Assembly: GCF_003323745.1 (NCBI RefSeq)
Contig: NZ_QOIL01000022.1
Location: 1 to 64,000, forward strand
Source of the DNA: Sphaerisporangium album
GTDB taxonomy: Bacteria > Actinomycetota > Actinomycetes > Streptosporangiales > Streptosporangiaceae
Length of the DNA: 64,000 bases
Direction of reading: 5' to 3'
Part shown: positions 42,204 through 50,892 of the stretch, one piece after another
How positions within the stretch are numbered: the first letter of the stretch is position 1
Layout: every line of letters begins with the position of its first letter
Position numbers and translations under genes: made by a program
The notes under the pieces: model-generated
Seen by the model: the letters and a program-made list of their open reading frames with translations, nothing else
Told to the model about the DNA's origin: nothing
The model's database searches: none

Positions 42204-42230
42204 GGCGGGCTCCCCGGAAGGGAGCCCGCC
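42204..42230 (-). terminator. 11-bp perfect stem-loop ending the mannosidase operon
   Basis: GGCGGGCTCCC, loop CGGAA, GGGAGCCCGCC. Ten bases after the stop of the parvulin-like gene on the minus strand. Confidence 0.8.
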
Positions 42231-42239
42231 GGGGAGTGG

Positions 42240-43184
42240 CTAATGGTGGTGGGTGGCGTCGGGGTGGCGGGGGTCGGCGGGGTGTTCGTAGCCGGGGTGG
42301 AGGTGTACGTGGTCGCTGTACCTGCGGTCCAGCCAGGAGGTGAAGAAGCGGGTCCTGGCGACGGCGGTCAGTTCGGCCGCGATCTCGGCCCGGACCGCCT
42401 CGTACGGACGGCGGCCGCCCGGGTCGACGCGGTCGACGCGCAGGGTCCAGGGGCCGCCGGGTCCGTCGATCGGCCCGACGACCTGGCCCTCCTCGGCCGA
42501 GAAGACGGCCTCCTCCAGCGGCCCCGCCAGTTCCCCGCGCCTCACCGGACCGAGCGACGCACCGCCGGACGGGCGGCCGCCGAGCGTCCGCCCCGACGCA
42601 CCGCCGGACGGACCTGCCGACGTACCGGCGGACGGACCTCCCGGCCTACCGGCGGGCACAAGGCCGGAGGTAGCGCTGGGTGGATCTCCCGAAGTGCCGT
42701 CGGGTGGACCGCCGGGTGTGTCCTCGGCGCGGCTGATGTGGCGGACTTCGGGGTGGGTGTATCGGTCGAGGTTGCGGTCGTAGTAGGCGCGGACGTCGGT
42801 CTCGGGGACGTGTACCTCGGCCGTGACCGCGTCGCGGAGGCGGCGGGCCAGGGGCATGGAGGCGGTCACCGCCGCGACGACGCCTCCGGTGCGCAGCGCG
42901 GCGGGCAACGTCACAGGACGTGGCGCGTCCGGGGCCGGGCCGGGGTCGTCCGGGAGCAGCCCGAGAGCGGCGGCCTCCTGCTCGACCAGCGCCTCGGTGA
43001 CGAGTACCTGGACCAGCCATCGGCGCAGGTTACGGCCTTCGGCGCTGTGAGGGTGAGGCAGGCGGACGGCGAGGGGGCCCGACCGCAGCCGCGCCTCGCG
43101 CGCGTCCACGTCCGCGACGAGGACCACCCTCTCCCCCACCTCGGCGGCGACCGCGCCCGCCCGGGGGGCGGTGGTGGGGGTCAC
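42240..43184 (-). CDS. Parvulin-like (SurA/PpiC-type) protein with low-complexity insert
   Basis: 314 aa from GTG 43184, overlapping the mannosidase stop by four bases (GTGA); the longer open frame to 44870 is a shadow. Middle: VHVPETDVRAYYDRNLDRYTHPEVRHISRA is the entry to a rotamase domain of the PpiC/SurA kind. A Gly/Ser/Pro/Thr-rich insert of about 60 residues follows (repeated SGG, PSG, GTS), then the rest of the domain (FSAEEGQVVGPIDGPGGPW, LRVDRVDPG) and a His-rich end. No signal peptide is seen. Association with a sugar operon is unusual; role unknown. Confidence 0.75.
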   Translation of the reverse strand: MTPTTAPRAGAVAAEVGERVVLVADVDAREARLRSGPLAVRLPHPHSAEGRNLRRWLVQVLVTEALVEQEAAALGLLPDDPGPAPDAPRPVTLPAALRTGGVVAAVTASMPLARRLRDAVTAEVHVPETDVRAYYDRNLDRYTHPEVRHISRAEDTPGGPPDGTSGDPPSATSGLVPAGRPGGPSAGTSAGPSGGASGRTLGGRPSGGASLGPVRRGELAGPLEEAVFSAEEGQVVGPIDGPGGPWTLRVDRVDPGGRRPYEAVRAEIAAELTAVARTRFFTSWLDRRYSDHVHLHPGYEHPADPRHPDATHHH

Positions 43185-46100
43185 TCGGTCACCTCGATGG
43201 TGATGGCCTCGGTGTAGTAGAGGCGGCCGGCGCTCGCCAGCTTCACCACCGCCCACCAGCGGCCCGGCCTCGTCCCGGCCGGAGCCTGGACGTCGAAGCG
43301 GAGCCTCGCCTCGCCGAGGGCGGGGACGACGACGCCGGTGTTCCATTCCGGGATCAGCTCGAAGGTGTTCCAGGGGCTGATGAGCTGCGCCTGGACGGAG
43401 ACGTCCGTGCGGGCTGGGGAGCGGAGCACGACCTCGATCGCCGCCGAGGCGGCCGAGGAGGCGCCGGGGGCGAGCGTCACACGCGGGGTCTCGACCACGA
43501 CGCCGAAGGGGACGCCCGCCGTGGCGGAGCCGATGCCATCGGTGGAGGACCCAGGACCTTCCACGCCGGTTTCGGTGCCGTCCATAGAGGATCCAATGGA
43601 CGCAGCGGCGGACTTGGTGCCGTCCGGCGAGAGGGGGGCAGGGACGTGCAGGCGGGTGACGTCCTCGTAGGTCTGGCCCTCGTGGGAGGTTCGGGCGCGG
43701 AGCCAGTATTCGCCGGGCTCGGCGCCGGCCGGGGGCACGACCGTGACGGGGACGGAGGCGTGGCCGCCGGGCGCCAGGGCGTACGGGCGTTCGGCGGGCT
43801 CGCAGGTCCAGCCGTCCGGGGGCAGCAGGGTGACGACGCCGGACAGCTCGCCCTCGGTGAGCCCGGAGGCGACGGACACGGCCAGTTCGACGGGCTCGGC
43901 GCCGGCGGCGAGGTCGGTCCTGGACAGGTGTACCGCGACGGACATGTTGCCCGCCGGGGCCGGGCCGGTGTTGTTCAGCCAGTAGCGGGTGTAGACGGGC
44001 TGGAAGGGCTCCCCTTCGGGGCCGAGCGCGATCCCCGTCCGCCGGCCGCCGGGTGCGGGGATCGGTGGGGTCAGGGCGGCGGTGAGGGTGGCGATCTCCA
44101 TGCCGGTCAAGGTGACGGTGGCGTCCTGGAGGGGGGACCGGGGGCGTTCGAGGAGGTCGGCGCGCTGGAGGTCGCCGAGGGGCAGGGACGTGCGGACGCG
44201 GGCGGTGAGCTCGCCTCCGTGGGCCTCGTACAGCCGCAGGGTGACGCCGTCCACCGCGCCGGGCCGCCGTCCCGACGCCAGCGGGTTGCCGGACGGCTTC
44301 AGCGCGGCGAGCACGACGGCGCCTACGGGGGTGGACGGGTCGGCGGGTTCCACGCTGAGGAACGAGGACGTGGCCGCCAGCTCCCCGTCGTGCCCGGCGG
44401 CCTGGACGGCGGTCAGCGGGTGGTTGACGTCGTGGCCCTCGCGGACGAGCCCGGCCGCGCGCCAGTCGCCCTCGGCGGTGACCAGCGAGTACTCGTAGGA
44501 GTGCGTCCAGTGCTGGAGCTGGAAATTGGAGCCGTCGGGCGCGGTGCGGCGCGGCGGGTCGATCCAGACGCCGGACGGCCAGCCGGTGCAGGACCGCAGC
44601 AGCGACAGGTGCAGCGCGCCTCCGGAGTCGACGGCGAAGCCGGGGACTCCCTTGTTGACCAGGCCGATGGTGTAGTCGTCCAGGGGCGCCTCGGTGAGCG
44701 TGGCGGGCTCCAGCGGCTGGGTGACCTCGATCACGGCGTCGTCCAGGTCGGCGACGAGCTCCTCGACCGCGCCCTCGCCGGCGACGATGAGGACGGGCAG
44801 CGCGCGCGGCCCGGTGAGGTCGGCGCTCGGCACCCACACCTTCTCCAGCGACTCGGACGCCGGCACCCACACGCGGGCCTTCCCCGCGGAGTCGAGCCGC
44901 GCGCGCAGCAGCCCGGCGTACGCGGGGTCGGCGGCCGCGAGCACCTCGGCGACGAAGGGGTTCTCCTCGGGGGTGCCGAGGGCGAACCGCACGTCGGGCA
45001 GGTTGGAGTCGACGCCGAGGTCGCCGTACCGGGGGCCGGGCGCGCGGGAGCAGGTGGAGGTGACGCCCTTGCGGACGAGCGCCACGGCCAGGTGGCGCGG
45101 CTCACCGCCGATGATCTCGGCGATGCCGATGGCGCGGTCGCCGGCGAGCGTCCCGTCCTCGCCGCGCAGCCGGACGCGGGCGGTGGAGGACAGCGCGAAC
45201 CAGTTGCCCGCGGGGTTGTCCAGCGTCCAGGGGTGCTCACCGGAGTCGACGTCGACGAGGCCGAAGCCGCGTCCGACGACGGCGTCGCCCACCTCGCTGA
45301 CGGGCAGGGCGCCGGGGACGCGGGCGGGCCAGCGCAGCCGGACGAGCTGGTCGGCGCCGTCGAACTCGTCGACGTAGGTGGCGCAGTCGACTCGGGCGAG
45401 GCCGTGCCACAGGGTGATCCGCTGGGTGTAGCGGACGGGGCCGATCCGGCCGGTGACGGTGACGCGCTCGCCGAGCGGGCTGGTCTCGACGGCGACCGAG
45501 GTGGCGGGCGCGTCGGCGGAGCCGATCGCGGTGCCCTTGGGGACGAGGTGCCAGGGGCCCTCGTTGAACTCCGGGTGCGCGGGGTACTCGTCGTACACGA
45601 CCAGCTCGTTGCCCACCCTGCCGGGTTGCAGCAGCTCGCGGCCGAGCAGGACGTCCTGGAGCCGGGAGACGCAGCCGCCGCGCGCGGGGTCGACCTCGAC
45701 GAGGTGGGTGGCGTTGGAGATGGTCACCCCGTCGCGCGCGGTCCAGCCGATGGCGGCCGCCTCGCCGGAGGCGACCGGCTCGGCGCGCAGGGTGCGGTGG
45801 CCGAGGGGAGGCACGGCGGCCGCGAGGACGACGACGTCCACGGCGGTGAGCGCCCCCTGCTCGTCGTACTCGGGGTTCTCCAGCAGGACGGGCAGCTCGC
45901 CCCGCTCGGGATCGGTCACGCGGACGCCCCCCGTGCCGGAGGACGGGGGCAGGGCAAGGCGGACGCGGACCAGGTCGGTGCGCTCCCAGGAGGAGGGGTT
46001 CCACACGACGACGGCGGAACCGTCCCCGCGCGTGTCGACGCGGGCGGTCAGCTCGCCGAGCGAGGCGTCGAGCACGCTCCTGCCGATGTCGTGGGCCTCG

Positions 46101-47530
46101 CGCCAGCCGGTGAGCAGGTCGAGGTACACCTGGTCGGATTCTGAGCCGGTGATGGCGTCGTGGTGCGCGCCGTACACGAGCTGGCGCCACGCCTTGTCGA
46201 GCGCGGCGTGCGGGTAGCGGGCGCCGGTGGTGGCGGCGGCGAGGGTGGCGAACTTCTCGGCGTCGCCGACCAGCGACTCGGCGGCGCGCTGGGCCTGCTT
46301 GGTGTCGATGAACGAGACGTCCTTGCCGGTGTACACCGGGTTCATGTCGCGGGTCTGCGGCGAGGGAGACGTGAGCGAGGCGCGCACGGCGGCGAAGAAC
46401 TCGCGCGGCAGCGCGCAGACGAAGCGCGGCCAGACGTAGCGGGCGTTCCAGTCGCGGTGGATCTCGGTGACCCACTTGTTCGGCGGCGTGTAGTCGGTGC
46501 CGACGGGCAGCAGGACGTTGCGCGTGGCGGCGACCTTCTTGAGGTGCAGGAACAGCTCGTAGACCGCGGCCTCGGCCCCGGCGAGGTCGGTGCTGGAGTC
46601 CATCCACCAGCCGGCGCTGTAGTGGGCGGGCATGTAGTGCGTGAGCACGCCCTTGCCGGAGGGGGAGAGCCACTCGAACTCGGCGGGGAACTGCATGCCG
46701 GACGGGTCGCCCCAGCCGTCGCGTGCCAGGTCGCGCCCGGTGAGCATGGGCCCCCACTGGTGGTGCGGGCCGCGCGCCCACGAGCTGGAGCTCAGCCCGG
46801 CCTCGGCGATCAGGCCGGGGAACTGCGGGTCGTGGCCGAAGACGTCGAGCTGCCAGGCCGTCGCCGGGTCGCCGCCCATGATGTCGCGCTGGAAGCCGAC
46901 CCCGTAGACGATGTTGCGGATCGTCGACTCGGCCGACGTGAGGTTGGTGTTCGGCTCGTTGTACGTGCCGCCCATCAGCTCGACCCTGCCCTCGGCGAGC
47001 AGCCGCCGCAGGTGCTCCCGGTCCTCGGGGTGGGCGTCCCAGTACGGCTTGAGGTAGTCGACCTCGGCGAGCACGAACTTGTAGTCGGGGTCGCGGCGCG
47101 CGGTCTCCATGTGCTCGCGCATCAGGTCGAACCCGGCGTTCTGCCGGTCCATCCGGAACTCCTGGGACACCTCGCCCGCGGTGTCCCACGTGGTGGTGTA
47201 GGCGGCCTGGGTGTTCCACCAGACGGGGTCGTAGTGGAAGTGGGGCACCATCCAGACCGTCCAGCCGGGCTCGGCGACCACCAGCTCGCCGGTGGCGGCC
47301 GCCTCGTGGGCGCCGGACGTCACCGCCACCTCGATGGGGATCCGCGTGCCCGGCGCGGCGTCCGCCCGGACGGCCACCTCGGCGGGGCGGGCCGCCGTAC
47401 GGGCCGCGCCGGAGACGCCGGGGCCGGTGACGCCGACTTCGATCTCACCTGGAGGTGCCTCGACGTGCACCCGGACGACCTGCCCGGATTCGGCGAAGAG
47501 CTCGGTGGATTCGACGCTGGTGATACGCAA
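43181..47530 (-). CDS. GH38 alpha-mannosidase-like glycoside hydrolase
   Basis: 1449 aa, start TTG 47530 three bases after the permease stop, with GAAGGG upstream; no better start is nearby. After an N-terminal beta domain (about 95 residues) comes the GH38 catalytic domain: WMVPHFHYDPVWWNTQ (zinc His/Asp), WQLDVFGHDPQFPGL with the nucleophile Asp, and PHHQWGP. Middle three-helix and beta domains follow, and the C-terminal third has NEW3-like beta modules (VPALGEARLRFDVQAP). There is no signal peptide, so sugars are probably cut after import by the neighbouring ABC system. Longer than typical GH38 enzymes (about 1000 aa) because of the added end modules. Confidence 0.88.
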   Translation of the reverse strand: MRITSVESTELFAESGQVVRVHVEAPPGEIEVGVTGPGVSGAARTAARPAEVAVRADAAPGTRIPIEVAVTSGAHEAAATGELVVAEPGWTVWMVPHFHYDPVWWNTQAAYTTTWDTAGEVSQEFRMDRQNAGFDLMREHMETARRDPDYKFVLAEVDYLKPYWDAHPEDREHLRRLLAEGRVELMGGTYNEPNTNLTSAESTIRNIVYGVGFQRDIMGGDPATAWQLDVFGHDPQFPGLIAEAGLSSSSWARGPHHQWGPMLTGRDLARDGWGDPSGMQFPAEFEWLSPSGKGVLTHYMPAHYSAGWWMDSSTDLAGAEAAVYELFLHLKKVAATRNVLLPVGTDYTPPNKWVTEIHRDWNARYVWPRFVCALPREFFAAVRASLTSPSPQTRDMNPVYTGKDVSFIDTKQAQRAAESLVGDAEKFATLAAATTGARYPHAALDKAWRQLVYGAHHDAITGSESDQVYLDLLTGWREAHDIGRSVLDASLGELTARVDTRGDGSAVVVWNPSSWERTDLVRVRLALPPSSGTGGVRVTDPERGELPVLLENPEYDEQGALTAVDVVVLAAAVPPLGHRTLRAEPVASGEAAAIGWTARDGVTISNATHLVEVDPARGGCVSRLQDVLLGRELLQPGRVGNELVVYDEYPAHPEFNEGPWHLVPKGTAIGSADAPATSVAVETSPLGERVTVTGRIGPVRYTQRITLWHGLARVDCATYVDEFDGADQLVRLRWPARVPGALPVSEVGDAVVGRGFGLVDVDSGEHPWTLDNPAGNWFALSSTARVRLRGEDGTLAGDRAIGIAEIIGGEPRHLAVALVRKGVTSTCSRAPGPRYGDLGVDSNLPDVRFALGTPEENPFVAEVLAAADPAYAGLLRARLDSAGKARVWVPASESLEKVWVPSADLTGPRALPVLIVAGEGAVEELVADLDDAVIEVTQPLEPATLTEAPLDDYTIGLVNKGVPGFAVDSGGALHLSLLRSCTGWPSGVWIDPPRRTAPDGSNFQLQHWTHSYEYSLVTAEGDWRAAGLVREGHDVNHPLTAVQAAGHDGELAATSSFLSVEPADPSTPVGAVVLAALKPSGNPLASGRRPGAVDGVTLRLYEAHGGELTARVRTSLPLGDLQRADLLERPRSPLQDATVTLTGMEIATLTAALTPPIPAPGGRRTGIALGPEGEPFQPVYTRYWLNNTGPAPAGNMSVAVHLSRTDLAAGAEPVELAVSVASGLTEGELSGVVTLLPPDGWTCEPAERPYALAPGGHASVPVTVVPPAGAEPGEYWLRARTSHEGQTYEDVTRLHVPAPLSPDGTKSAAASIGSSMDGTETGVEGPGSSTDGIGSATAGVPFGVVVETPRVTLAPGASSAASAAIEVVLRSPARTDVSVQAQLISPWNTFELIPEWNTGVVVPALGEARLRFDVQAPAGTRPGRWWAVVKLASAGRLYYTEAITIEVTE

Positions 47531-47533
47531 GGG

Positions 47534-48355
47534 TCAACCCTTCACTGATCCGGCGAAGCTGAACGAACCGGCGAGGTACTTGTTCACGGCGATGTAGAGC
47601 ACCACGGCCGGGGTGGTGTAGATGATCGAGAAGGCCGCCAGCTCTCCGTAGGCGACGGCCCCGTACTGGGAGAAGAAGGTGTAGATGGTGACCGCGGCGG
47701 GCTGCTTCTCGGGAGCGTCGAGCAGGACGAACGGGACGAAGAAGTTGCCCCACTGGTTGACGAAGACGAAGATGGCGACGACCGCGACGCCGGGCGCCAT
47801 GAGCGGCCACACCACGCGCAGCATCGAGCGCACCCACCCGGCGCCGTCCACCCAGGCGGCCTCCTCCAGGCTGACCGGGACGCCGTCCATGAAGTTCTTC
47901 ATCATCCAGATGGCGAACGGCAGCGAACTGGCCGCGAGGAACAGCACCATGGCGGGGATGGAGCCGTACAGGTTGAAGCGGAAGAACATCGAGTAGACCG
48001 GCACCATGATGGCGGTCACGGGCAGGCCGGTGGTGAACAGCAGCGTGAGCATGAAGTGCCGCCCGTAGCGCAGCTTGTACCGCGACAGGGGGTAGGCGGC
48101 GAGCCCGGAGACGACGACGGTGAGCACCGCGGTGGCGCCGGAGATGACGATCGAGTTGATGACCGGCTGGTAGATGGTCTCCCAGTTCAGCACGGCGGCG
48201 AAGTTCCTGAACGAGAAGTCCAGGCTGGGCTTCGCGGTGAGGCCGGCCTCCGGCTGGACGGAGGCGAGCAGCACCCACACGAACGGCCCGGCGAAGGCCA
48301 GGGCGATCACGGCGAGCGCGACGAGGGCCGCGGCGCGGGCGGCGGCGCGGGTCAT
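47534..48355 (-). CDS. Carbohydrate ABC transporter permease (MalG-like)
   Basis: 273 aa, six hydrophobic helices, and the EAA motif EEAAWVDGAGWVRSMLRVVWPLMAPG that contacts the ATPase. Between the MalF-like permease and the mannosidase gene. No ATPase gene is in the operon; as in many actinomycetes a shared MsiK-type ATPase elsewhere probably powers it. Confidence 0.92.
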   Translation of the reverse strand: MTRAAARAAALVALAVIALAFAGPFVWVLLASVQPEAGLTAKPSLDFSFRNFAAVLNWETIYQPVINSIVISGATAVLTVVVSGLAAYPLSRYKLRYGRHFMLTLLFTTGLPVTAIMVPVYSMFFRFNLYGSIPAMVLFLAASSLPFAIWMMKNFMDGVPVSLEEAAWVDGAGWVRSMLRVVWPLMAPGVAVVAIFVFVNQWGNFFVPFVLLDAPEKQPAAVTIYTFFSQYGAVAYGELAAFSIIYTTPAVVLYIAVNKYLAGSFSFAGSVKG

Positions 48356-48383
48356 CGGCCCACCCGCCCGGGAACGGCGCCCG

Positions 48384-49316
48384 TCATGTCTCCACCTTGA
48401 TCAGCCGCAGGTACACCAGGGAGAACAGCGCGCCGATGACCAGCATCACCAGGGCCATGGCGCTGCCGTACCCGATCTCGAAGTAGCGGAACGCCTGGTC
48501 GTACATGTACAGCGGCGTGGTCTGGCTCGCCGTGCCCGGCCCGCCTCCGGTCATCGCGTAGATGAGGCCGAAGGACGCGAGGGTCTGCAGGGTGATGAGC
48601 ATGAGGTTGGACAGGATGGACCGGCGGATCAGCGGCAGCGTCACGCCGGTGAACCTGCGCCAGCCGCTCGCCCCGTCCACGGCCGCCGCCTCCAGCAGGT
48701 CGCCTGGCACGTCCGACAGCGCGGCCGAGTAGACGAGCATCGAGAAGGCGGTGCCGCGCCAGACGTTGGCCAGCGTGACGGCGAGCATGGGCGCGGTGAA
48801 CAGCCAGTCCTGCGAGAGGCCGAGGAAGGCGAGCACCTCGTTGAGCGTGCCCTCTTCGGACAGGAAGGAGTACCAGCACGCGGCGGCGACGACCTCGGGC
48901 ACGACCCAGGCGGCGATGACGACGCCGTTCACCACGCTCCTGACCACGCGCCCGCGCCCGCGCTGGAGCAGGGCGATGAACAGGCCGAGCGTGTTCTGGC
49001 CGATGACGGCCGAGCCGATGACGAAGACGAACGTCAGCAGGAAGGAGTTGCGGAAGGCGTCGTCGCCGAACAGCTTGACGAAGTTCTCCAGCCCGACGAA
49101 GCGCGAGTCGACCGACGCCGAGCCGGTCAGGGTCTCGTTGGTGAACGAGATGTAGAGGCTCCACAGGATCGGCCCCGCCATGAAGATCACGAGCAGGACC
49201 AGGGCGGGCAGCAGCGGCAGCAGTCGTCGCAGCGCCCCGCCGCGCCGGCGCGGCTCCTCCGCCAGGACGGGGGATCCGGCCGGCCGCGACGGCGGCGTCA
49301 CGGTCGTGACGGTCAT
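48384..49316 (-). CDS. Carbohydrate ABC transporter permease (MalF-like)
   Basis: 310 aa. N-terminus rich in Arg and Pro, then six helices, with the EAA motif EAAAVDGASGWRRFTGVTLPLIRRS. ATG overlaps the SBP stop by four bases. Pairs with the MalG-like permease to import the sugar bound by the lipoprotein. Confidence 0.92.
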   Translation of the reverse strand: MTVTTVTPPSRPAGSPVLAEEPRRRGGALRRLLPLLPALVLLVIFMAGPILWSLYISFTNETLTGSASVDSRFVGLENFVKLFGDDAFRNSFLLTFVFVIGSAVIGQNTLGLFIALLQRGRGRVVRSVVNGVVIAAWVVPEVVAAACWYSFLSEEGTLNEVLAFLGLSQDWLFTAPMLAVTLANVWRGTAFSMLVYSAALSDVPGDLLEAAAVDGASGWRRFTGVTLPLIRRSILSNLMLITLQTLASFGLIYAMTGGGPGTASQTTPLYMYDQAFRYFEIGYGSAMALVMLVIGALFSLVYLRLIKVET

Positions 49317-50686
49317 GAGCCGGTGGTCACCTTGTCGGGTCCGCCCACCACGCCCGGCAGCGCGTCCGCGTACTCCTTGGCCGCGGCGTCGGGGGTCTTG
49401 GAGCCGGTGACCATCGCCTCCATCGCCTTCTGCACCTCGGCCGACACCTTCGGGTACACCTCGTAGGCCGGGCGGTAGTGCGTGACGGACGCGAGGTCGG
49501 TCCAGAACTTCACGCTGGGGTTCGCGGCGGTGTACCGCGGGTCGGAGGCGACGTCCTTGCGCGGGGTCAGGTCGCCGGTGCTGACCGAGTAGGTCAGCGT
49601 GTTCTCCTTGTTGGTCGCCGTGCTGATGAAGTCGAAGGCGTCCTTCTTGTCCTTGGCATAGGAGCTCATGGCCATGACCCAGCCGCCGGACATGCTGACC
49701 GCGCCGGGGGCCTCACCGTTCTGGGTGGGCATGGGCGTCCAGCCGATCTTCTCGGTCCACTGCGGCCACGGCTTGGTGCTGGTGGGCGTCCAGGACGCCG
49801 ACATCCACGCGCCGTCGAGGCCGATGGCGAGCTTGCCGCCGGGGAACCAGTCGAGGCCGACCTTCTCACCGAGCTTGGCGTCGAACGCGTCGGCCTGCTT
49901 GGGGCCGAGGCCCTCACGGTAGATCGTGTCGACGAAGCCGAGGGAGTCGGTGATGCCCTTGCTGGAGGCCACCCACTTCTTCTGGGTGTCGTCGTACAGC
50001 GTCCCGCCGGGGGTGCCGTACAGCAGCATCTCGAAGCCCTGCATCGTGGCGGCCTCGCCGAGCACCTTCGTGGAGTACATGTTGAAGGGGATGACGCCCG
50101 GGACCTTCTGCTTGACGGCGCGGGCGGCGGTCAGCACGTCGGCCCAGGTCTTCGGCTCCCAGGGCACGGAGATGCCCGCCTTGGTGAGGATGTCCTTGTT
50201 GTACCAGAGGCCGCGGGTGTCGGTGCTGATGGGAACGCCGTAGATCTTGCCGTCGGGGCCCTTGGCGGCCTGCTTGACCGAGTCGGCGTACTGCGTGCTC
50301 CAGTCGGGCCAGGTGTTGAGGTAGTCGTCCAGGGGGGCGAGCTTTCCGGCCGCGACGTCGGCGTTGACCTGGAAGGTGTCGTGCAGGTAGACGTCCGGGG
50401 CCGAGTCTGCCGAGCGGTTCAGCAGGGCGAGCTTGGTGTAGTAGACCTCGTTGGTGCCCTGGACGGGAGTCAGCTTGATGGTCACGCCCTTGTGCGCGGC
50501 CTCGAACTGCGTCTTGGCCTGCTTGAGCGTCTTCTCCATGTGGGGCCAGGCGGGCTCCACCCGGTAGAGCACCTCGATCTCCTTGGCCCCACCGGCGGTC
50601 TCGCCGGTTGATTTGTCCCCGCCGCACGCGCCCGCCGTGGCGGCCACGGCCGCCACCAGTACCGAGGCGACCATCGTTCGTCTCAT
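49313..50686 (-). CDS. Sugar-binding lipoprotein of ABC transporter
   Basis: 457 aa from ATG 50686 with AAGGAG four bases upstream. Signal peptide with lipobox (VAAVAATAGAC, Cys about 21) for membrane anchoring. The rest has family-1 solute-binding features (FEAAHKGVTIKLTPVQGTNE, DVYLHDTFQ, GDLTPRKDVAS). It catches an oligosaccharide, probably mannosyl glycans given the GH38 enzyme downstream. First gene of the five-gene operon. Confidence 0.92.
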   Translation of the reverse strand: MRRTMVASVLVAAVAATAGACGGDKSTGETAGGAKEIEVLYRVEPAWPHMEKTLKQAKTQFEAAHKGVTIKLTPVQGTNEVYYTKLALLNRSADSAPDVYLHDTFQVNADVAAGKLAPLDDYLNTWPDWSTQYADSVKQAAKGPDGKIYGVPISTDTRGLWYNKDILTKAGISVPWEPKTWADVLTAARAVKQKVPGVIPFNMYSTKVLGEAATMQGFEMLLYGTPGGTLYDDTQKKWVASSKGITDSLGFVDTIYREGLGPKQADAFDAKLGEKVGLDWFPGGKLAIGLDGAWMSASWTPTSTKPWPQWTEKIGWTPMPTQNGEAPGAVSMSGGWVMAMSSYAKDKKDAFDFISTATNKENTLTYSVSTGDLTPRKDVASDPRYTAANPSVKFWTDLASVTHYRPAYEVYPKVSAEVQKAMEAMVTGSKTPDAAAKEYADALPGVVGGPDKVTTGS

Positions 50687-50892
50687 CGGACTCCTTCTCC
50701 GGCCTGTGTACCGACCACGATCTACGGGCCCGGGGGTCGATCCCCGGGCCGGCATGCTCCGCCTGACCGCTCCCGTATGTCCGCGTTTCGGCCGTGTTTC
50801 CTTGGGTGACGAGAACTTAAATCTTTTTGATTTACTAAGTCAACGGGCTATGCGATATTGCCTGAGGACATCGAGGAGGCCGGGAGTCGTAC
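50687..50892. promoter_or_regulatory. Divergent control region of sugar operon and ROK repressor
   Basis: Contains the most AT-rich stretch of this part of the window: ACTTAAATC-TTTTT-GATTTACTAAGT (50815-50840), a near inverted repeat of the kind bound by NagC/XylR-type ROK repressors. It lies between the SBP start and the ROK repressor start, so it could control both. The single repeat and its place make operator function likely but unproven. Confidence 0.6.

Noticed and set aside
43185-44870. N-terminal extension of the parvulin-like ORF
   Set aside because: It runs antiframe through the mannosidase C-terminus; the GTG at 43184 overlapping the mannosidase stop is the sensible start.
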